DNA of 57,942 nucleotides from Oidiodendron maius Zn (lineage: Eukaryota > Ascomycota > Leotiomycetes > Myxotrichaceae). The position numbers and the translations under genes are program-made. Below, piece by piece: positions 18,461-30,676 of the stretch (the first letter of the stretch is position 1; each line of letters starts with the position of its first letter). The stretch spans positions 1 through 57,942 of the forward strand of contig KN832915.1 in NCBI GenBank assembly GCA_000827325.1, in the 5' to 3' direction. The notes below the pieces were generated by a model. The model had not been told where the DNA came from. It saw only the letters and a program-made list of their open reading frames with translations, and made no database searches.

Positions 18461-20629
18461 AAGGCCCGGGTGGAATGCCGGGATGTCACATTGGAATAAA
18501 TATCCCATAAGTCCTTATCTCTAGGTTCGGAAACATTATTTTACAATGACAGCCCTACTACACTTGAGAATGCAATTCATTGTTTACTTTTACCATTCAC
18601 TCATCCCCAAGTCGAATTCCAATTATCGTCTGTGTTCTAAACCCAAATGAAGTCTACCTGGACATTGCACAAGCATATTTATTAAGAACCAAGATACTTT
18701 TGGATGTTATATCCTCGTCTTTAAACCCTAGACTTGCAAACTGCGAACGCCTGTGCCAAAGCTCCACTGCCATTCGATGTAAATCAAGTGCGCCTCAACC
18801 TATGGGAACCTACCTCGAACTCTAGGCTCGATTTCGATAACAGGATATACGACGAACATTATCTATCACATTTAACATTTGACACTACACAAGTTCCCAT
18901 CGCTAGTGTCATGAATAGCTCCGCTTTGTCTCTTCATCAATCTCTACGATCACAGTTGAAAGAGCAATGGCAGAAGGCCTTGTTTGCGATTGAGAGAGCA
19001 CCATTACTTCACATATATGGTGATGCAAAGTCGAACAATTGCGCAACGAGGAATTTCCAGCAAAGTGAGAGCAGGCTTTATGTGCCCATCCATGAATGTT
19101 TTAGAACATGTCTTGTGGAAATCATTGTGTAGCAACATATCGTTGGATGCAAGATAGCCGACGATGCCAAGGGTTGTCGCGTTACTGGAGCAGCCAGCGA
19201 TAATAATATGCTACTTAGCGTCAGTAATAAGTTGGAGTAGAGACTGCGAGACTGACGTCGGAGAGTTGGTTAGGAGAGGTCCGGGAAGTAGACCCCAAAA
19301 AATCTATTGCCCCAGCCGACCTTTCTCCTAGACCACTTCACTCCTTCCACGTCCTTCTCACTCATCAAACGTAGCATGAGGACGCGAAGACCTCATGTCG
19401 GCGGAAGTGAGATCATCTTTTCTAGGAAAATGGGTTGGGTCTTGAAGCAATTAGAGAATGTTTGTATCTGTATTAGCTGCATACCTTTTTAACCACTCTG
19501 ACGGTGGATCTGCTATTGCAGGCAACCAGGCTCGATGTGCCAAAATCGAGGAACGGCTCGTAGAAGTCCCACGAGTTGCAAGTAAAATGTGAAACGCCAT
19601 AACTCCTGCGGTCCAGAATCATTGCTGGACCTTGCAAAGGGGCCGAGGATGATCCAGGAGAAGGACTATGCCCTGTAACACGAAACGGCTCCTCCACTTC
19701 CGCCACTTCATGGCCTTGCTCTTGCTCTTGTTCTTGCCCCGACTCGTGCTCCGGTTCTGGTTCGTACGTCGTCCTCGTGCCCGTGCTGCATCTCTCGCTG
19801 CTGCCTCTCTTCTTCTTGCGGCATCCCTTCCTGCTGCATCACTAAAGGCCTGGGTCGTGCTGCTTCTAGTTCATCTTTCATTTTAGCAAAAATGCAGGTG
19901 TCCGGAAATAGGGTAATGTATCCAGTAGAGGATAACTGTCATCGAACTAACGGATATCCTAAGGAGATGGCTGCAAGACATGTCCTGCAGGAGCAATAGA
20001 GAAGGTAGGGAATAATCAGCCGATAGATAAACGACCGAAGCCTAGAGAGCGCAGATGAGCAAATTTTGAAAATGCGGAAATCGGATCGACCCCCTGTAAC
20101 ATTGCGTCTGCTCCAATATGGCAGAAGTGGAACCATAGAATCAAATGGCGGCCATCAGGACTACGAGGGTGCTGATGCTCACCATGTTTGCAGCTTAGAC
20201 GGCCAATTTATCAAGCCAGCCGTTTCCCGAGGAGGACCGTAGTTACTGTTATGGCGCCATCTCTGAAGTACAGGAGAGGCTATCCTGCTGGATGGGCATT
20301 TGATCCGAAGAGGGGTTAAGAAATATATATAACGGACTAGATAACAAGGATGGGAATCTTGCTGCAGCAAGACTAGACGTATATAACAGCAGTAGCAAGC
20401 TTCTGGCTAGTCTCTTCTTTGTCTGTCAAATATGGACTTTTATATTGAAACTTGCTTACTAAACCACTTAACCTATCTTTTATTATAATGTAGGATTGAG
20501 TATGTACCATAATATCCAGTCTATGGATGTAAAAGCGGATTAGAACATGTCTTTATATCTAGTTTAAAGAATATCCCTATACGAAGTAGAAGAACAATGA
20601 ATATAATGGTGTACGATTGAGAATGACTA
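18461..20629. other. 2.2 kb without a recognised gene
   Basis: No conserved protein is seen. A compositionally biased stretch at 19690-19860 reads on the minus strand as Glu/Gln-rich (repeats of Glu-Gln). Modest open frames at 18734-19132 (plus) and 19473-19706 (minus) have no motif I know. They could belong to a decayed or lineage-specific gene. Confidence 0.35.
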
Positions 20630-21925
20630 CTACTGAAGAATGAACCGAAATCCATTGATCAAGTTCTCTAAGAACTGGCTAGTTTGTGATAGCTGTGGAA
20701 ATATCCAAAAGTAATGCGGCAGTCCATCATAGTAGTCCAGCTTGTTACGAACACTATACATATTATCAAAATTTGCAAAGGCATTTTCAGTCTGATGTCT
20801 TACCCATGAGAGTCTAGTTCGTATTTCAAGAGATAAGCGTCATCACGCAAAGGATCTTTTCCACAAGAAACCAGATATGTTGGAGGAAACTCCTTCATCC
20901 GGGAGTTGAGGAGCACAGAGAAGCACTCGTCATGTGGATTGGCGCCGTACGCTTCTGTTGGATACACTTAAGTCCTCTCGATCCGAACGGCTGCAGTATC
21001 TAGCCTACCTTGAAAAATTTCCATGCTCCGCTTATTGATTATCGGTGTATCAATGGATTCCGAGTATGACTTATAGTTGGCCTTATATTTCGTAGGAACA
21101 GCATCAGGATGCACCGTAAAGGGTACTAATGCTGCAACTCCGGCAATGATGTTTTTGTCAAGAAGCCTCAAGGTAACTGCAAGAGCCAGGTTTCCACCGG
21201 CAGAGCCACCAGCTGCTATCATCTTCGATCTGTCACCACCGAAAGAGTTGGCGCTTTCGTACGCCTTTTGAGTAATGTAAGTATGGTTATGGCGACGAAG
21301 AATGATCCCGCATACCCAAAGGAGCGCGTCAACTGCATCATTCAATGCAATTGGCGCTTTATACTCTGGACCAAGGCGGTAATTAGCCGACACCACGATG
21401 ATTGGTAGCTTTTGTGCTATGTGGAGGCAGGTGGCTACAGACGGATTAGTCTACAGGATCAAGAACATCAAGCCTGTGCTAACCATGCTCCCCTTCAAGA
21501 TCGCCTGAACTCCATCCTCCACTGTGATAACTGATGGCTAGTGAGAACTTTTGTTTCCACTGCACCACCTCACTTACTATATACACATAGGGAGTAGTCC
21601 CTGAGAGACTCCCAGGGGCGTATAGATCCGTACTCTATTTCCATTCGAAAGTTCACGGTCATCTAGAATAAATCAGCAATTAAATTAGGAACGTTGAACT
21701 AAATATCTCGACCTATCTTTAGAGACGACGGGGATTTTGGGTACAAGGGCTTCAAGGCGACAATAATTTGGCTAGAGGCAGCCCTTATCGTCTCAACATC
21801 TTTCTCTAAGATTGGCCGTGAACCAAGCGTCTCTTCCAGCTATGCGGAATATTAGCATGATATCGTTTACACGGGGAAAGCGCCTGCCATACGCGTAGCC
21901 ACTCTGGGTGTAAATCAGTAGTCAT
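20630..21925 (-). CDS. alpha/beta-hydrolase esterase, hormone-sensitive-lipase type
   Basis: Carboxylester or lactone hydrolase. It is hidden by seven introns; the eight exons are 21893-21925, 21713-21839, 21662-21578, 21530-21484, 21434-21316, 21264-21009, 20954-20804 and 20753-20630, and all phases agree to give 313 residues. The start MTTDLHPEWLRLEETLG is formed across intron 1. The oxyanion-hole motif reads YYHSGGWSSGD (HSGG instead of HGGG). The nucleophile elbow is AAGGSAGGNLALAV, with Ser about residue 172. The acid lies in CGKDPLRDDAYLL, and the last His in YDGLPHYFW. All catalytic parts are present. It is divergent from the alcohol dehydrogenase gene and fits the hydrolysis step after a Baeyer-Villiger oxidation. 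Confidence 0.85.
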
Positions 21926-23297
21926 ATCTACGCTGATATTTGAATCCTAACAGGATCACAACAGTCGAGGGCTTCTATGTTTACTACTGTTCACTAAGAA
22001 GAGCAGAGATTTTTGCAGCAATTGAGGAAGATAATATTAGGATTCTGAACAATGAAAACAAGTAAAATACTGTTCGTGGAGATTTAACCCGCTATTGTTA
22101 TTAGGGAAGGCATTTAAGGCTGTTCATGCGAGGGTCTCACTTCTCCTCAAGGGCTCTCGCGCATAAGTCCATGATAAAGATCCTTCTGTGCCGATACAGA
22201 AGTAAGGTTGTCGCTATCAGTTGCCAAACAAGAAGTCAGGATCCCAAGGTGAAACAGACTTAGCAAAGCTTTACTTCCAACTCAGGCGTAGCTGCTCAAC
22301 CCCGCATTATGAACCTTTAATTGCATGCAAAATATGCCAGATCCTGAGCCAATCAGCCATTAAATTGCAAATACGAAGATACAAAACGTCGATAGTAAGG
22401 ACGAAGTCTTGCATGTCAAATACATGGGTGGGAACGTACATACGCTGTTCTCATTAATGAAATTGCTCTGTCCTATGGGGTAGTATAGCTTAATAATACA
22501 ATATATTGATACAGATGTTTCCCGTATTCTAGCTAGCTACAATTGGCAGGTCCTCACACCACATATTGCTTCTAGCAATCCCGCCAAGACATTTAGTGGC
22601 TCGTCTCGCCGTCACTTGCCAGATCGCCACTTAGCGAGAGCTTGTGCGCTTTCCGAGCTTGTTGAGAATAATTGTATGGTCTTGGAGAGCATTAATTTCA
22701 AGGAGTTATCACCTTCTACGTTTCCGTGAGCCTTGGCTTCAGATAACTCACTGATAGCATCTTCAGTGTGACTGCGCCAGTATGTGAAATATTGATATCT
22801 GGTAACATAGCACCCCGTCGCAAGTTCGGGAGGTGCGAATATTTTTCCTTGAGGTTAGGACATTAGTAGTTCGCACCTCTCTCGCGAACTGGACTATGTG
22901 ACTGCATTGCTTTACGAGCCGGAATCGGGACACCGGAAGCGGGCCAAAGGAACTTTCAACGATAAACTCGCTATCAGTTTCCTGGCAAGAATAATAACAG
23001 CCCCCGCAATCAGGCTGCCTCCTAATTCCACCACTCTAACTTATACCATCTTTCCACAGAACCCCGCATCTTACTCGCGAGGTCAAATGATGTGCCATAA
23101 GCTCTACTCCGTTTTCCTCACGGAGCGGGCCGTAAAATTGGTTACCCCACAGGGACAGTTTTGATGCTAGTATGGGGTGGTATATATATGAGATTTTCAT
23201 CAAGAAATCATACAACTGATTGTCCAGAGCCATAACCACAACAACAGATATTCCTACCTTCAGATCGCCAAGGATATAAGAATTTTTTCAATTAATC
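21926..23297. promoter_or_regulatory. divergent region, esterase / alcohol dehydrogenase
   Basis: A 1.37-kb gap between two divergently read genes that should hold both promoters. It contains one clear inverted repeat at 22823-22890. A TATATATA stretch lies at 23181-23190, about 110 bp before the dehydrogenase start. No other gene is seen. Confidence 0.45.
22823..22890. repeat. inverted repeat in the dehydrogenase upstream region
   Basis: The left arm AGTTCGGGAGGTGCGAA (22823-22839) and the right arm TTCGCACCTCTCTCGCGAACT (22870-22890) are reverse complements apart from a 4-base insertion. The spacer is about 30 bp. It could be a dimer-binding regulatory site or the end of a small element. 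Confidence 0.6.
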
Positions 23298-24660
23298 ATG
23301 GCGAATACGGTGTGCAATGAGGCGAAGACCCTTCCGATATCGCACAGAGCTGCCGTGTATGACTGTCCGGGTTCTATAAGTACCAAAATTATTGAGCTGA
23401 AAACACCTGAACCAGGTGTTGGAGAGGTTTTAATTCGGCTGTAAAGACGCCTTCCTGTCACTCTCACCTGCTCTAATAACCTGCAAGTAAAGACTCGCTA
23501 AAACGTATAGGACGCATTCTGGCGTGTGCCATTCCGACCTTGGTGTCATGACCCAGTCCTGGGATGTATTACCACATCCAACACCCAAAGGTAGACCTTT
23601 TTCATGGACCATTGACATATCTACTAAAACTCTTTCTTTATGTAGGTCAGGTCGGAGGCCACGAAGGTGTCGGGGAAGTGGTAAAGATAGGCCCTGGCGT
23701 ACCAGAGGGACGTGTCAAGATCGGAAGCCGAGTTGGCGTAAAGTGGGTAGCAAAGGTCTGCAATAACTGCGGTAAGAGTCAAACCTAAGGTTCCCTGCCG
23801 ATCTTCCTTTCCATTATACTGATACTTCTATTTTCAGCTGCTTGTTTAGAACAAGCCGACGGCGTGTGTTTTGGTCGTTCCATCTCTGGCTACTTCACTC
23901 CTGGAACTTTTCAGCAGTATGTTGCAGGGCCGGCAGACTATGTGACTCCGATTCCAGATGGCCTTTCCTCTGCAGATGCTGCTCCGATGCTTTGTGCCGG
24001 TGTGACCATGTACGCTGCATTGCAGAAAAGCAACGCCATTGGAGGAGACTGGGTAGCCATATCTGGAGCCGGTGGTGGCCTTGGCCACATAGGTGTGCAG
24101 ATTGCTGCTAGGGGTTTAGGGCTCCGGGTCATCGGAATTGATCATGGCAGCAAAGAAGAGCTTGTTAAGGAATCAGGGGCTGAATTATTTTTAGACATTA
24201 CAAAATTTGATCCCTCTTCGATGGTCAGGGAAGTTCAAGCATCGACAGATGGTCTTGGATGTCATGCTGTTATTGTCTGTACTGCCAGCAATAAGGCTTA
24301 CGAACAATCCCTAGAGTTGTTGAGATTTGGGGGAACTGTTGTCTGCGTTGGAGTTCCTGAGGGAGTATCCATCCCAATTGCAAGCGCTAAACCAGCTCAT
24401 TTGATTTCCTCACAGTTGAACATAGTGGCCGTCTCTGTAGGAAACAGGAAAGATGCGAAGGCCGTGTTGGACATGGCTGCTAGAGGAATCGTGAAGACAA
24501 AATACACTGTAGAAAGTCTAGACAACCTAACTGATGTGAGTACATACCCATTCCTATGGCATAATGCCAATATATCGCGTCTGCCCTCTGATACTCTACC
24601 CAGGTCTTCGAACGCATGAGCAAAGGGCAGCTGCAAGGAAGAGTTGTGATAAATTTATAG
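23298..24660 (+). CDS. zinc-dependent alcohol dehydrogenase, ADH1 type
   Basis: Medium-chain NAD-dependent alcohol dehydrogenase, cytosolic. Five exons (23298-23440, 23511-23590, 23646-23771, 23838-24535, 24604-24660) give 367 residues, about the yeast ADH1 length plus a short N-terminal extension. Catalytic zinc ligands are Cys in HSGVCHSDL, His in GGHEGVGEV and Cys in MLCAGVT. Structural-zinc Cys residues follow WVAKV as CNNCAAC with one more in DGVCFG. The cofactor fold has ISGAGGGLGHIGVQ, where yeast ADH has GAAGGLG, and VIGIDHG. The C-terminus MSKGQLQGRVVINL is family-typical. No break is seen. In context it would oxidise the alcohol freed by the neighbouring esterase and pass the aldehyde to the enzyme at 26246-28056. 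Confidence 0.93.
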
Positions 24661-26245
24661 TCGTTATTTTGCTCATTCAATCCTCACCACACTTAAATTA
24701 AACACCTATATACCCATAACAAATTCAAGAGAAATTAAAGTACTTGATTCAATTAGGAAAATGGAATGCTTTGGCAAGCATATATCGATACACGAGCAGT
24801 TATAGTATTTTCTATCCTGCTCAACGGTGCAAGAAAGATAATGTAGAGAGGCACTAGGATCTGTCTCCCAAAAATGCCAGAGACACGGTGATGTCACTTC
24901 TACAATAATGCGATAGTCGTTAGTAGGCGATAACACGGCCTTGAAAACAAACAAGGAAAGTTATGGACAGTACGGAGCTTCAAGCCAAGAGGGAGGAGTA
25001 AGTTAATGATACGAGCACATGAGCGACAGTAAGAGTTTATGGCACACACTTATGGTAGTTTTGACAAAGAAACTATAATTTTGTACGATGAGTTAATCAT
25101 ATGGTCCCGAGATCATAAGCACCTGAAAATTCAGCATCTTACAAAACATGTCTCCTTCAACAGACATAACGGCGAGATGCCGAGGAGTGCATTTAATTCT
25201 ATGCATGGAACATACATACAATTTTTAGCAGACATAAATGAATAAATATAGAACACTTATCCAATGCTCGTTTGGAGCTTCAGCCGGGAGCGTTCAACGT
25301 GGAGTGTGTTTCGGCCTCAAGTATGACAGCTTTTCCCGGCTACTGCATGGCTTGCTCTGCACTGTTCGAAGCCAATTTACATCATGTTCATCAGTTCCTA
25401 GATCTCGGGATCTGAGCGCCAGACTGGGAATGCTAGTGCACCTCGCTATTAACTGCCTTCGACATGCTATGAAGATGGGCATGTGTATGGTTTTCGGTAA
25501 TCGAGAAAATTCTTAATGAATTTCATTCCGGGAAGATGGATGGAGATTCTGGTGCGAGACGGTTGTAGAGATGATATCTGGTGGAATAAGTTGATAACTC
25601 GCTGCATAGTGAATAAAAGTCTTTCTAGCCTGGCCAATTCCAGCTTTCCTTCAACCTCGCCGTCGGTTTCCCTCTGGATGTGGGAGTACAGCGCAGGCCG
25701 TATTTATCGGGCGGAGAAATTAACTTCTCGCTATTTCATTCCATGCCTTGCTACCCCCCTCCCCCCCTCTCTCCCAGTTCTCCCGTCCCTGTTGAAAGGT
25801 CCATATAGTTATGCCTATCGCCAATGAAGAGTGACTAGATAGCAAGGATCCTGCTCCACGCTTAATTCGGGCAAATATCAGCATCAATTTCCAATCTATC
25901 TCTAAGCGTCGTCTTGACACTGCCGAAGAGATAATGTATTAAGGACGGCCATCTCCTGATGCTGTAAGAATGTACTTCTTCTCCAGCTCTATAAGAAAAA
26001 TAGGCAAAGTGCACTCATGTTAGAATAAAGGTCTCGGACAAGAGAAAGCGAGGCAACCCGAGTTCGAGTTCTAAATCCGGCGGAAAGTAGAAGATCAGTC
26101 ACTCGGGACTTTGCACACCGAGCATTTTACTACGGTAACTTCCTCCACCGAGAAGTGTCATTGACGTCACTACTATACAGCATACATCAAATTCGGAAAG
26201 TCAAGGAGTTATCTAAATGACAGTAATATTTGGGCTTGTCTATCT
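24661..26245. other. intergenic between convergent genes, no gene seen
   Basis: A 1.6-kb gap between the 3' ends of the alcohol and aldehyde dehydrogenase genes. It contains a C/T-only run near 25755-25790 and several short frames without motifs. It is long for a convergent gap, so a lost gene is possible. Confidence 0.4.
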
Positions 26246-28056
26246 TCAGTCTAAATTGACGTGCACTGATTTTATATTGCAATAAGCACTTAATCCTGCT
26301 TTGCCAAGTTCCCTGCCGATGCCTGACTGCTTGACTCCACCAAAAGGAATACTAGCCATATTATGTTAGTACCTAACACAGCAAGTGAAAGTCGGTGCTT
26401 TCAGCTCACCGGAAGTCAGAGTCGTTGCTCGAGTTGATCCAGACCATTCCAGCTTCAATATTTCGTGCTACTCGGTGAGCCCGCTTGATGTCCCGCGTAA
26501 AAATCTAGGCAATATTAGTGACAACTGTCCTCAAAACTTGGTGACACAAATCATACGGCACTACCAAGTCCATAAAGAGAATCATTAGCCCTTGTCACTG
26601 CTTCATCTTCGGTCTTGAAAGAAGATATTACTACGAGAGGTCCGAAGACTTCTTCGCGATATATTTTCATATTGTCTTTCACGTTGGTAAAGACTGCTGG
26701 TGTGATGAAGTAACCTTTGCCGTTAGCACCGTTGTGCCTCTCTCCTCCTAGGGATAACGTTGCGCCCTCGGATTTTCCACTTTCGATGTAACTCAGAATG
26801 CGCTCGTGCTGGGCTTTGCTAACCTGGGGACCTTGAAATGTAGCGTCTGAAAATGGATCTCCAACTGTAGAAACTTTAACCACTTGGGCTTTAAAAGCTT
26901 CCACAAACCTGTCATAAACGCCCTCTTGGACCAATATTCGGCTCGTCGCGGTGCAGACTTGCCCTTGATTAAACATGATACCGGTATGAGCCCAGGCGAC
27001 GGCTGCTTCAAGCTGTGCATCATCAAACACCAGAAGTGGACTCTTCCCACCCGTTTCGAGTGTTATGTTTTTGAGGTTGCTGGCTGCTAATTTCATGATA
27101 TGTCGTCCTGTTTCCGTGGACCCAGTAAATGCAACCTTATCGATATAAGGGTGTGACGCTATAGCAGAGCCCGTAGTCCTGCCAAATCCGTTGAGGATAT
27201 TGACGGTTCCTGGAGGGAATCCCGCTTCTTTAATAAGAGATGCCAGAAAGAGAGCAGAGAGTGGCGTTTGTTCTGCTGGTTTCAATACTACGGTATTGCC
27301 ACAAGCAAGTGCAGGCCCGAGCTTCCAAGCCGCCATGGCCTATTGAACATCAGTATTGCCTGGAGGTAAATGGGACAAGACTGTTCACTAATGGAAAATT
27401 CCAACTAAGACGATATCAGTTCACACTCTCAGAACCGCGGGCAAATCTTACGGTATAATCTGCCCACAAACCCCAATAGGCTCCAAGATTGTGTAGTTAA
27501 ATTTGGATTGTGATGTCTCGATGACGTCTCCCTGGATCTTGTCTGCCCAGCCGCCGTAGTATTTAAACGTATTGGCCGCCATTGGTATGTCTACAGCAAG
27601 TGCATGCTGATATGGTTTTCCTGCGTGACTGTAAGATTATGGGGAAAAAAATGAATACATAAGTAGCTCTTGACTGTACCATTGTCCCAGGTCTCAATAG
27701 TTGCCAGAATATTGGCGTTGACTTCTATCAGTGACCCTAATTTTGAAAGGAGGTCTCCTCTATCAGTCGATGACAGATTTTTCCACGCTGGGTCGTTAAA
27801 AGCTTTGCGAGCTGCTTTAACGGCGATATCCACATCATCGACACCTGCAGCAAAAAACTCGGTGATTTCAGTCTCATGGCTAACTCAGCTATTAACATAA
27901 CACGTCAGACACACGGCGGAGAGCTCACGTTGGATCTATAGTTGATATCTTCTGCCCTGAGCTGGACTTGACGAACTCATTATTGATGAAAAGACCAGTC
28001 GGTTGATTGTAGGTGACCCCATTTGGAGCTGTCAGTTGGATGATCATGTCTGGCAT
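26246..28056 (-). CDS. aldehyde dehydrogenase (NAD(P)+), seven exons
   Basis: Oxidises aldehydes to carboxylic acids. Exons are 27929-28056, 27680-27879, 27452-27620, 27389-27404, 26557-27339, 26410-26504 and 26246-26351, giving 498 residues, the family length. The fourth exon is only 16 nt. Together with the flanks it rebuilds the conserved [20 protein letters not shown]. Other landmarks are [21 protein letters not shown] with the general-base Glu, [10 protein letters not shown] with the catalytic Cys, [10 protein letters not shown] and [15 protein letters not shown] near the end. Thr replaces the more usual Leu in E-x-G-G. It shares an 829-bp divergent promoter with the monooxygenase gene and is convergent with the alcohol dehydrogenase, suggesting one pathway. 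Confidence 0.93.
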
Positions 28057-28885
28057 CTTGAGCGGAGAAGAGTGGAGAACACTTAGTTGTTTGACGACAA
28101 CGTTACGTCTGATGGCGGATCTAACACAGAGATGTATTTGTTCGTAACTGTGGAAAATAGTAGATATTGGGGGTCTTCTGTATGTAAGCAAGGTGAACTA
28201 TCAGCGCTATCAGACGGCGTTGAGAACTATTAAGTAATTGGAGTGAATCCCCGCACTGGCGCAATGCAGATGAAGGCTTTCCTAAGCTAAGCAGAATGTA
28301 TTAACAATGAGAAGGGCAATGATGGGTAATCTTACGTTATATCTCCTCATAAGAGTGCACGGACGCCTACCACTAACTGATTCCATCAAATTGACGAAGG
28401 GGTAGGGAGGTGTAATCTTTACCCGCAAAAGCCCGAGGGACGCTACTACTGGATATCTAAGGTAATGCACGGTACGTTGAACTCACTGGTGCAATTAGCA
28501 CTCAGAGTACGCAGGCTCGCTATCACCTGCCCGATGTCACACGATGGGGAATGCCTACAGTACCCCGCGAAAACAATCCTGGGCCGAGCCATATCCCCGC
28601 AGCGCTAGACCACGAGGACAGCTGGATATATTTTGCATCTCTCTGTGACTTTCCCCGTAGAATTAAATTATATATATATTGTCACGAGTCTCTCCACTTG
28701 ACCCAGCCTTGGAAAACTTTAGTGCTGTGCCTTTCTAGCTGAGTGGCGTGCTTGGAGTCCTGCTCTTAAATCATCAGACAAGCCCTTGACTATTCAGACC
28801 TAATTACAGAAATGACGACTTGACAGTTTTTTTCCTCTGTATTCTTCAGAATCCAGACACTTCGTTGCAAGTCGTTATAACAATC
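28057..28885. promoter_or_regulatory. shared promoter, aldehyde dehydrogenase / monooxygenase
   Basis: Divergent intergenic region of 829 bp. A TATATATATA run lies at 28669-28678. I see no long open frame with conserved motifs. Shared control of the two genes is an inference from layout. Confidence 0.5.
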
Positions 28886-30676
28886 ATGGCTCCTCAATTA
28901 AGCACGCCAGTGGGAAATAGGGACTATAGTAGCGCCACCGTTCTGATTATCGGCTCTGGAATCTCGGGTATGCTTGGCACGGCCTGATTCTATGGTTGCC
29001 TATTTCCTGCTAACATTACTGAAGGCATGTGTACCGCTATTGACCTAATACGCCGTCACGATTGCCATAATTTTATCATCGTCGAGAAGGGCAGCCATGT
29101 CGGGGGCACATGGGCTGATAATAGGTACCCTGGCTGCCGCTGTGATGGTATGCGTTTCACTGCCTGCTTTCTGGGCTATCAGTCTAATTCAAGAGCAGTA
29201 TGGAGTCATCTGTACTCTTATTCTTTCGAGCCATCTGATTGGACACGAGAGTTTGCCGACCAGGAGGAAATCTATTCCTACCTCCTTAAAGTCGCTGAGA
29301 AATGGGGGCTTTTCAAATATATCCGTTTCAATACGACGGTCCTGGAAGCTCGTTGGAACGCAAAATACGAGAAATGGGAAACCCAGGTCAAGGTCGAAGG
29401 GGTTAAAGACGCTGAATCGGGTGAGGGGTATACCATCTCTTCACAATTCCTTGTATCGGCTGTTGGTCAGCTTAATGCACCCAAGTACCCGGAAATCCCT
29501 GGACTGGGCTCGTTCAAAGGCAAGCTGATACACTCGGCGCGATGGGATTGGAATTACAAGCTGGAAGGCAAACGTATCGCAGTCATAGGCAACGGAGCTA
29601 CTGCTGCTCAGATCATTCCGGAGGTCGCCAAAGTAGCAAAGAGCGTTACCGTGTTCCAACGGACACCAAACTGGGTGGTACCTCGCGATGATGCTCCAAT
29701 CCCTGGATGGAGGCGACATGCGTACAGAAATATTCCATTAGTGCGAAAGAGATACCGCGCAGAGCTTATGGATATTAGAGAGACCAATCTTTTCAATGCG
29801 ATCGTTACCAACGATGTTACCAACAAGGAGGGCCTGAGAGCCTTGAGTGCGGACCTAATGAAAACGCAGCTGCTGAACAAACCAGATATGATACCGAAAC
29901 TAACTCCAAGCTATCCACCTGGCTGCAAGAGAGTAATCATATCTGATGATCTCTTCCTTGCATACGACAAGCCATATGTCATCTTGGAAACTGATAAGAT
30001 CGAACGCATTACCGAGAAGGGTATCAAGACTGAAAACAGCGAGCATGTCGTGGATATGATTATCTGCGCCACGGGCTTTCGAACGGTTGAGTTTATGTAT
30101 CCCATTAGAGTGTATGGCTTAGGTGGACGATCAATCGAAGACATCTGGCGTAAAGGGGCTCGGGCCTACCTTGGTGTAACTGTGGAGTCGCTCCCCAACT
30201 TCGGGATCTTGTACGGGCCTAATACGAACCTTGGACACAATTCCATCATTCTTATGATCGAGGCGCAATCACGCTACATTACAGAGCTCATCAGCAAAGT
30301 CGGTGAGGCGAGAAATGAGAAACAGACCTTGGTTATAACTCCGTCGCCCGAAGCTACCTTTAAGTTCAACAGTGAGCTCCAGCAGGTTCTTTCGACAAGC
30401 ACCTTCGCTCATCCTGATTGCAGTAGCTGGTATAAAACCAGAGATGGACTTATTACGAACAATTGGGGCGGCACAGTTATTCAGTATCAGAAGCTTCTCT
30501 CTAAAATTACATGGCTAGACTACGCAATCACGGGCTCTTACGCCTCAGAGCTCCAGAGGTCCTCCAGCAGTCACATAGGAAGAGTACGAGAGGAAACAAT
30601 GCTAGGGAGGATTAGTTTGGGTACATTATCATTATCTGCTCTGGGAATAGCTTTTGTACTCTTGCAAATGAGTTAA
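28886..30676 (+). CDS. Baeyer-Villiger-type flavin monooxygenase
   Basis: FAD- and NADPH-dependent enzyme inserting oxygen beside a ketone to give an ester or lactone. Three exons, 28886-28967, 29025-29147 and 29199-30676, give 560 residues. The second intron is 51 nt and in frame; removing it restores YPGCRCDVWSHLYSYSFEPS. The FAD motif GSGISG is split by intron 1. The Baeyer-Villiger fingerprint F-x-G-x-x-x-H-x-x-x-W is met by FKGKLIHSARW (about residue 164), followed by the NADPH motif GNGATAAQ and then CATGFRT. The C-terminus ends in a hydrophobic helix (GTLSLSALGIAFVLLQMS), so membrane anchoring is likely. It is intact. N-hydroxylation cannot be excluded by sequence alone, but the fingerprint favours Baeyer-Villiger chemistry. 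Confidence 0.88.

Noticed and set aside
19473-19886. Glu/Gln-rich minus-strand and Leu/Ala-rich plus-strand frames
   Set aside because: Low-complexity DNA gives long frames on both strands; no conserved domain seen.
22221-22457. 78-codon plus-strand frame
   Set aside because: Composition and lack of any family pattern suggest chance.
26035-26090. tRNA-like B box (GAGTTCGAGTTC)
   Set aside because: No matching A box or cloverleaf could be built around it.
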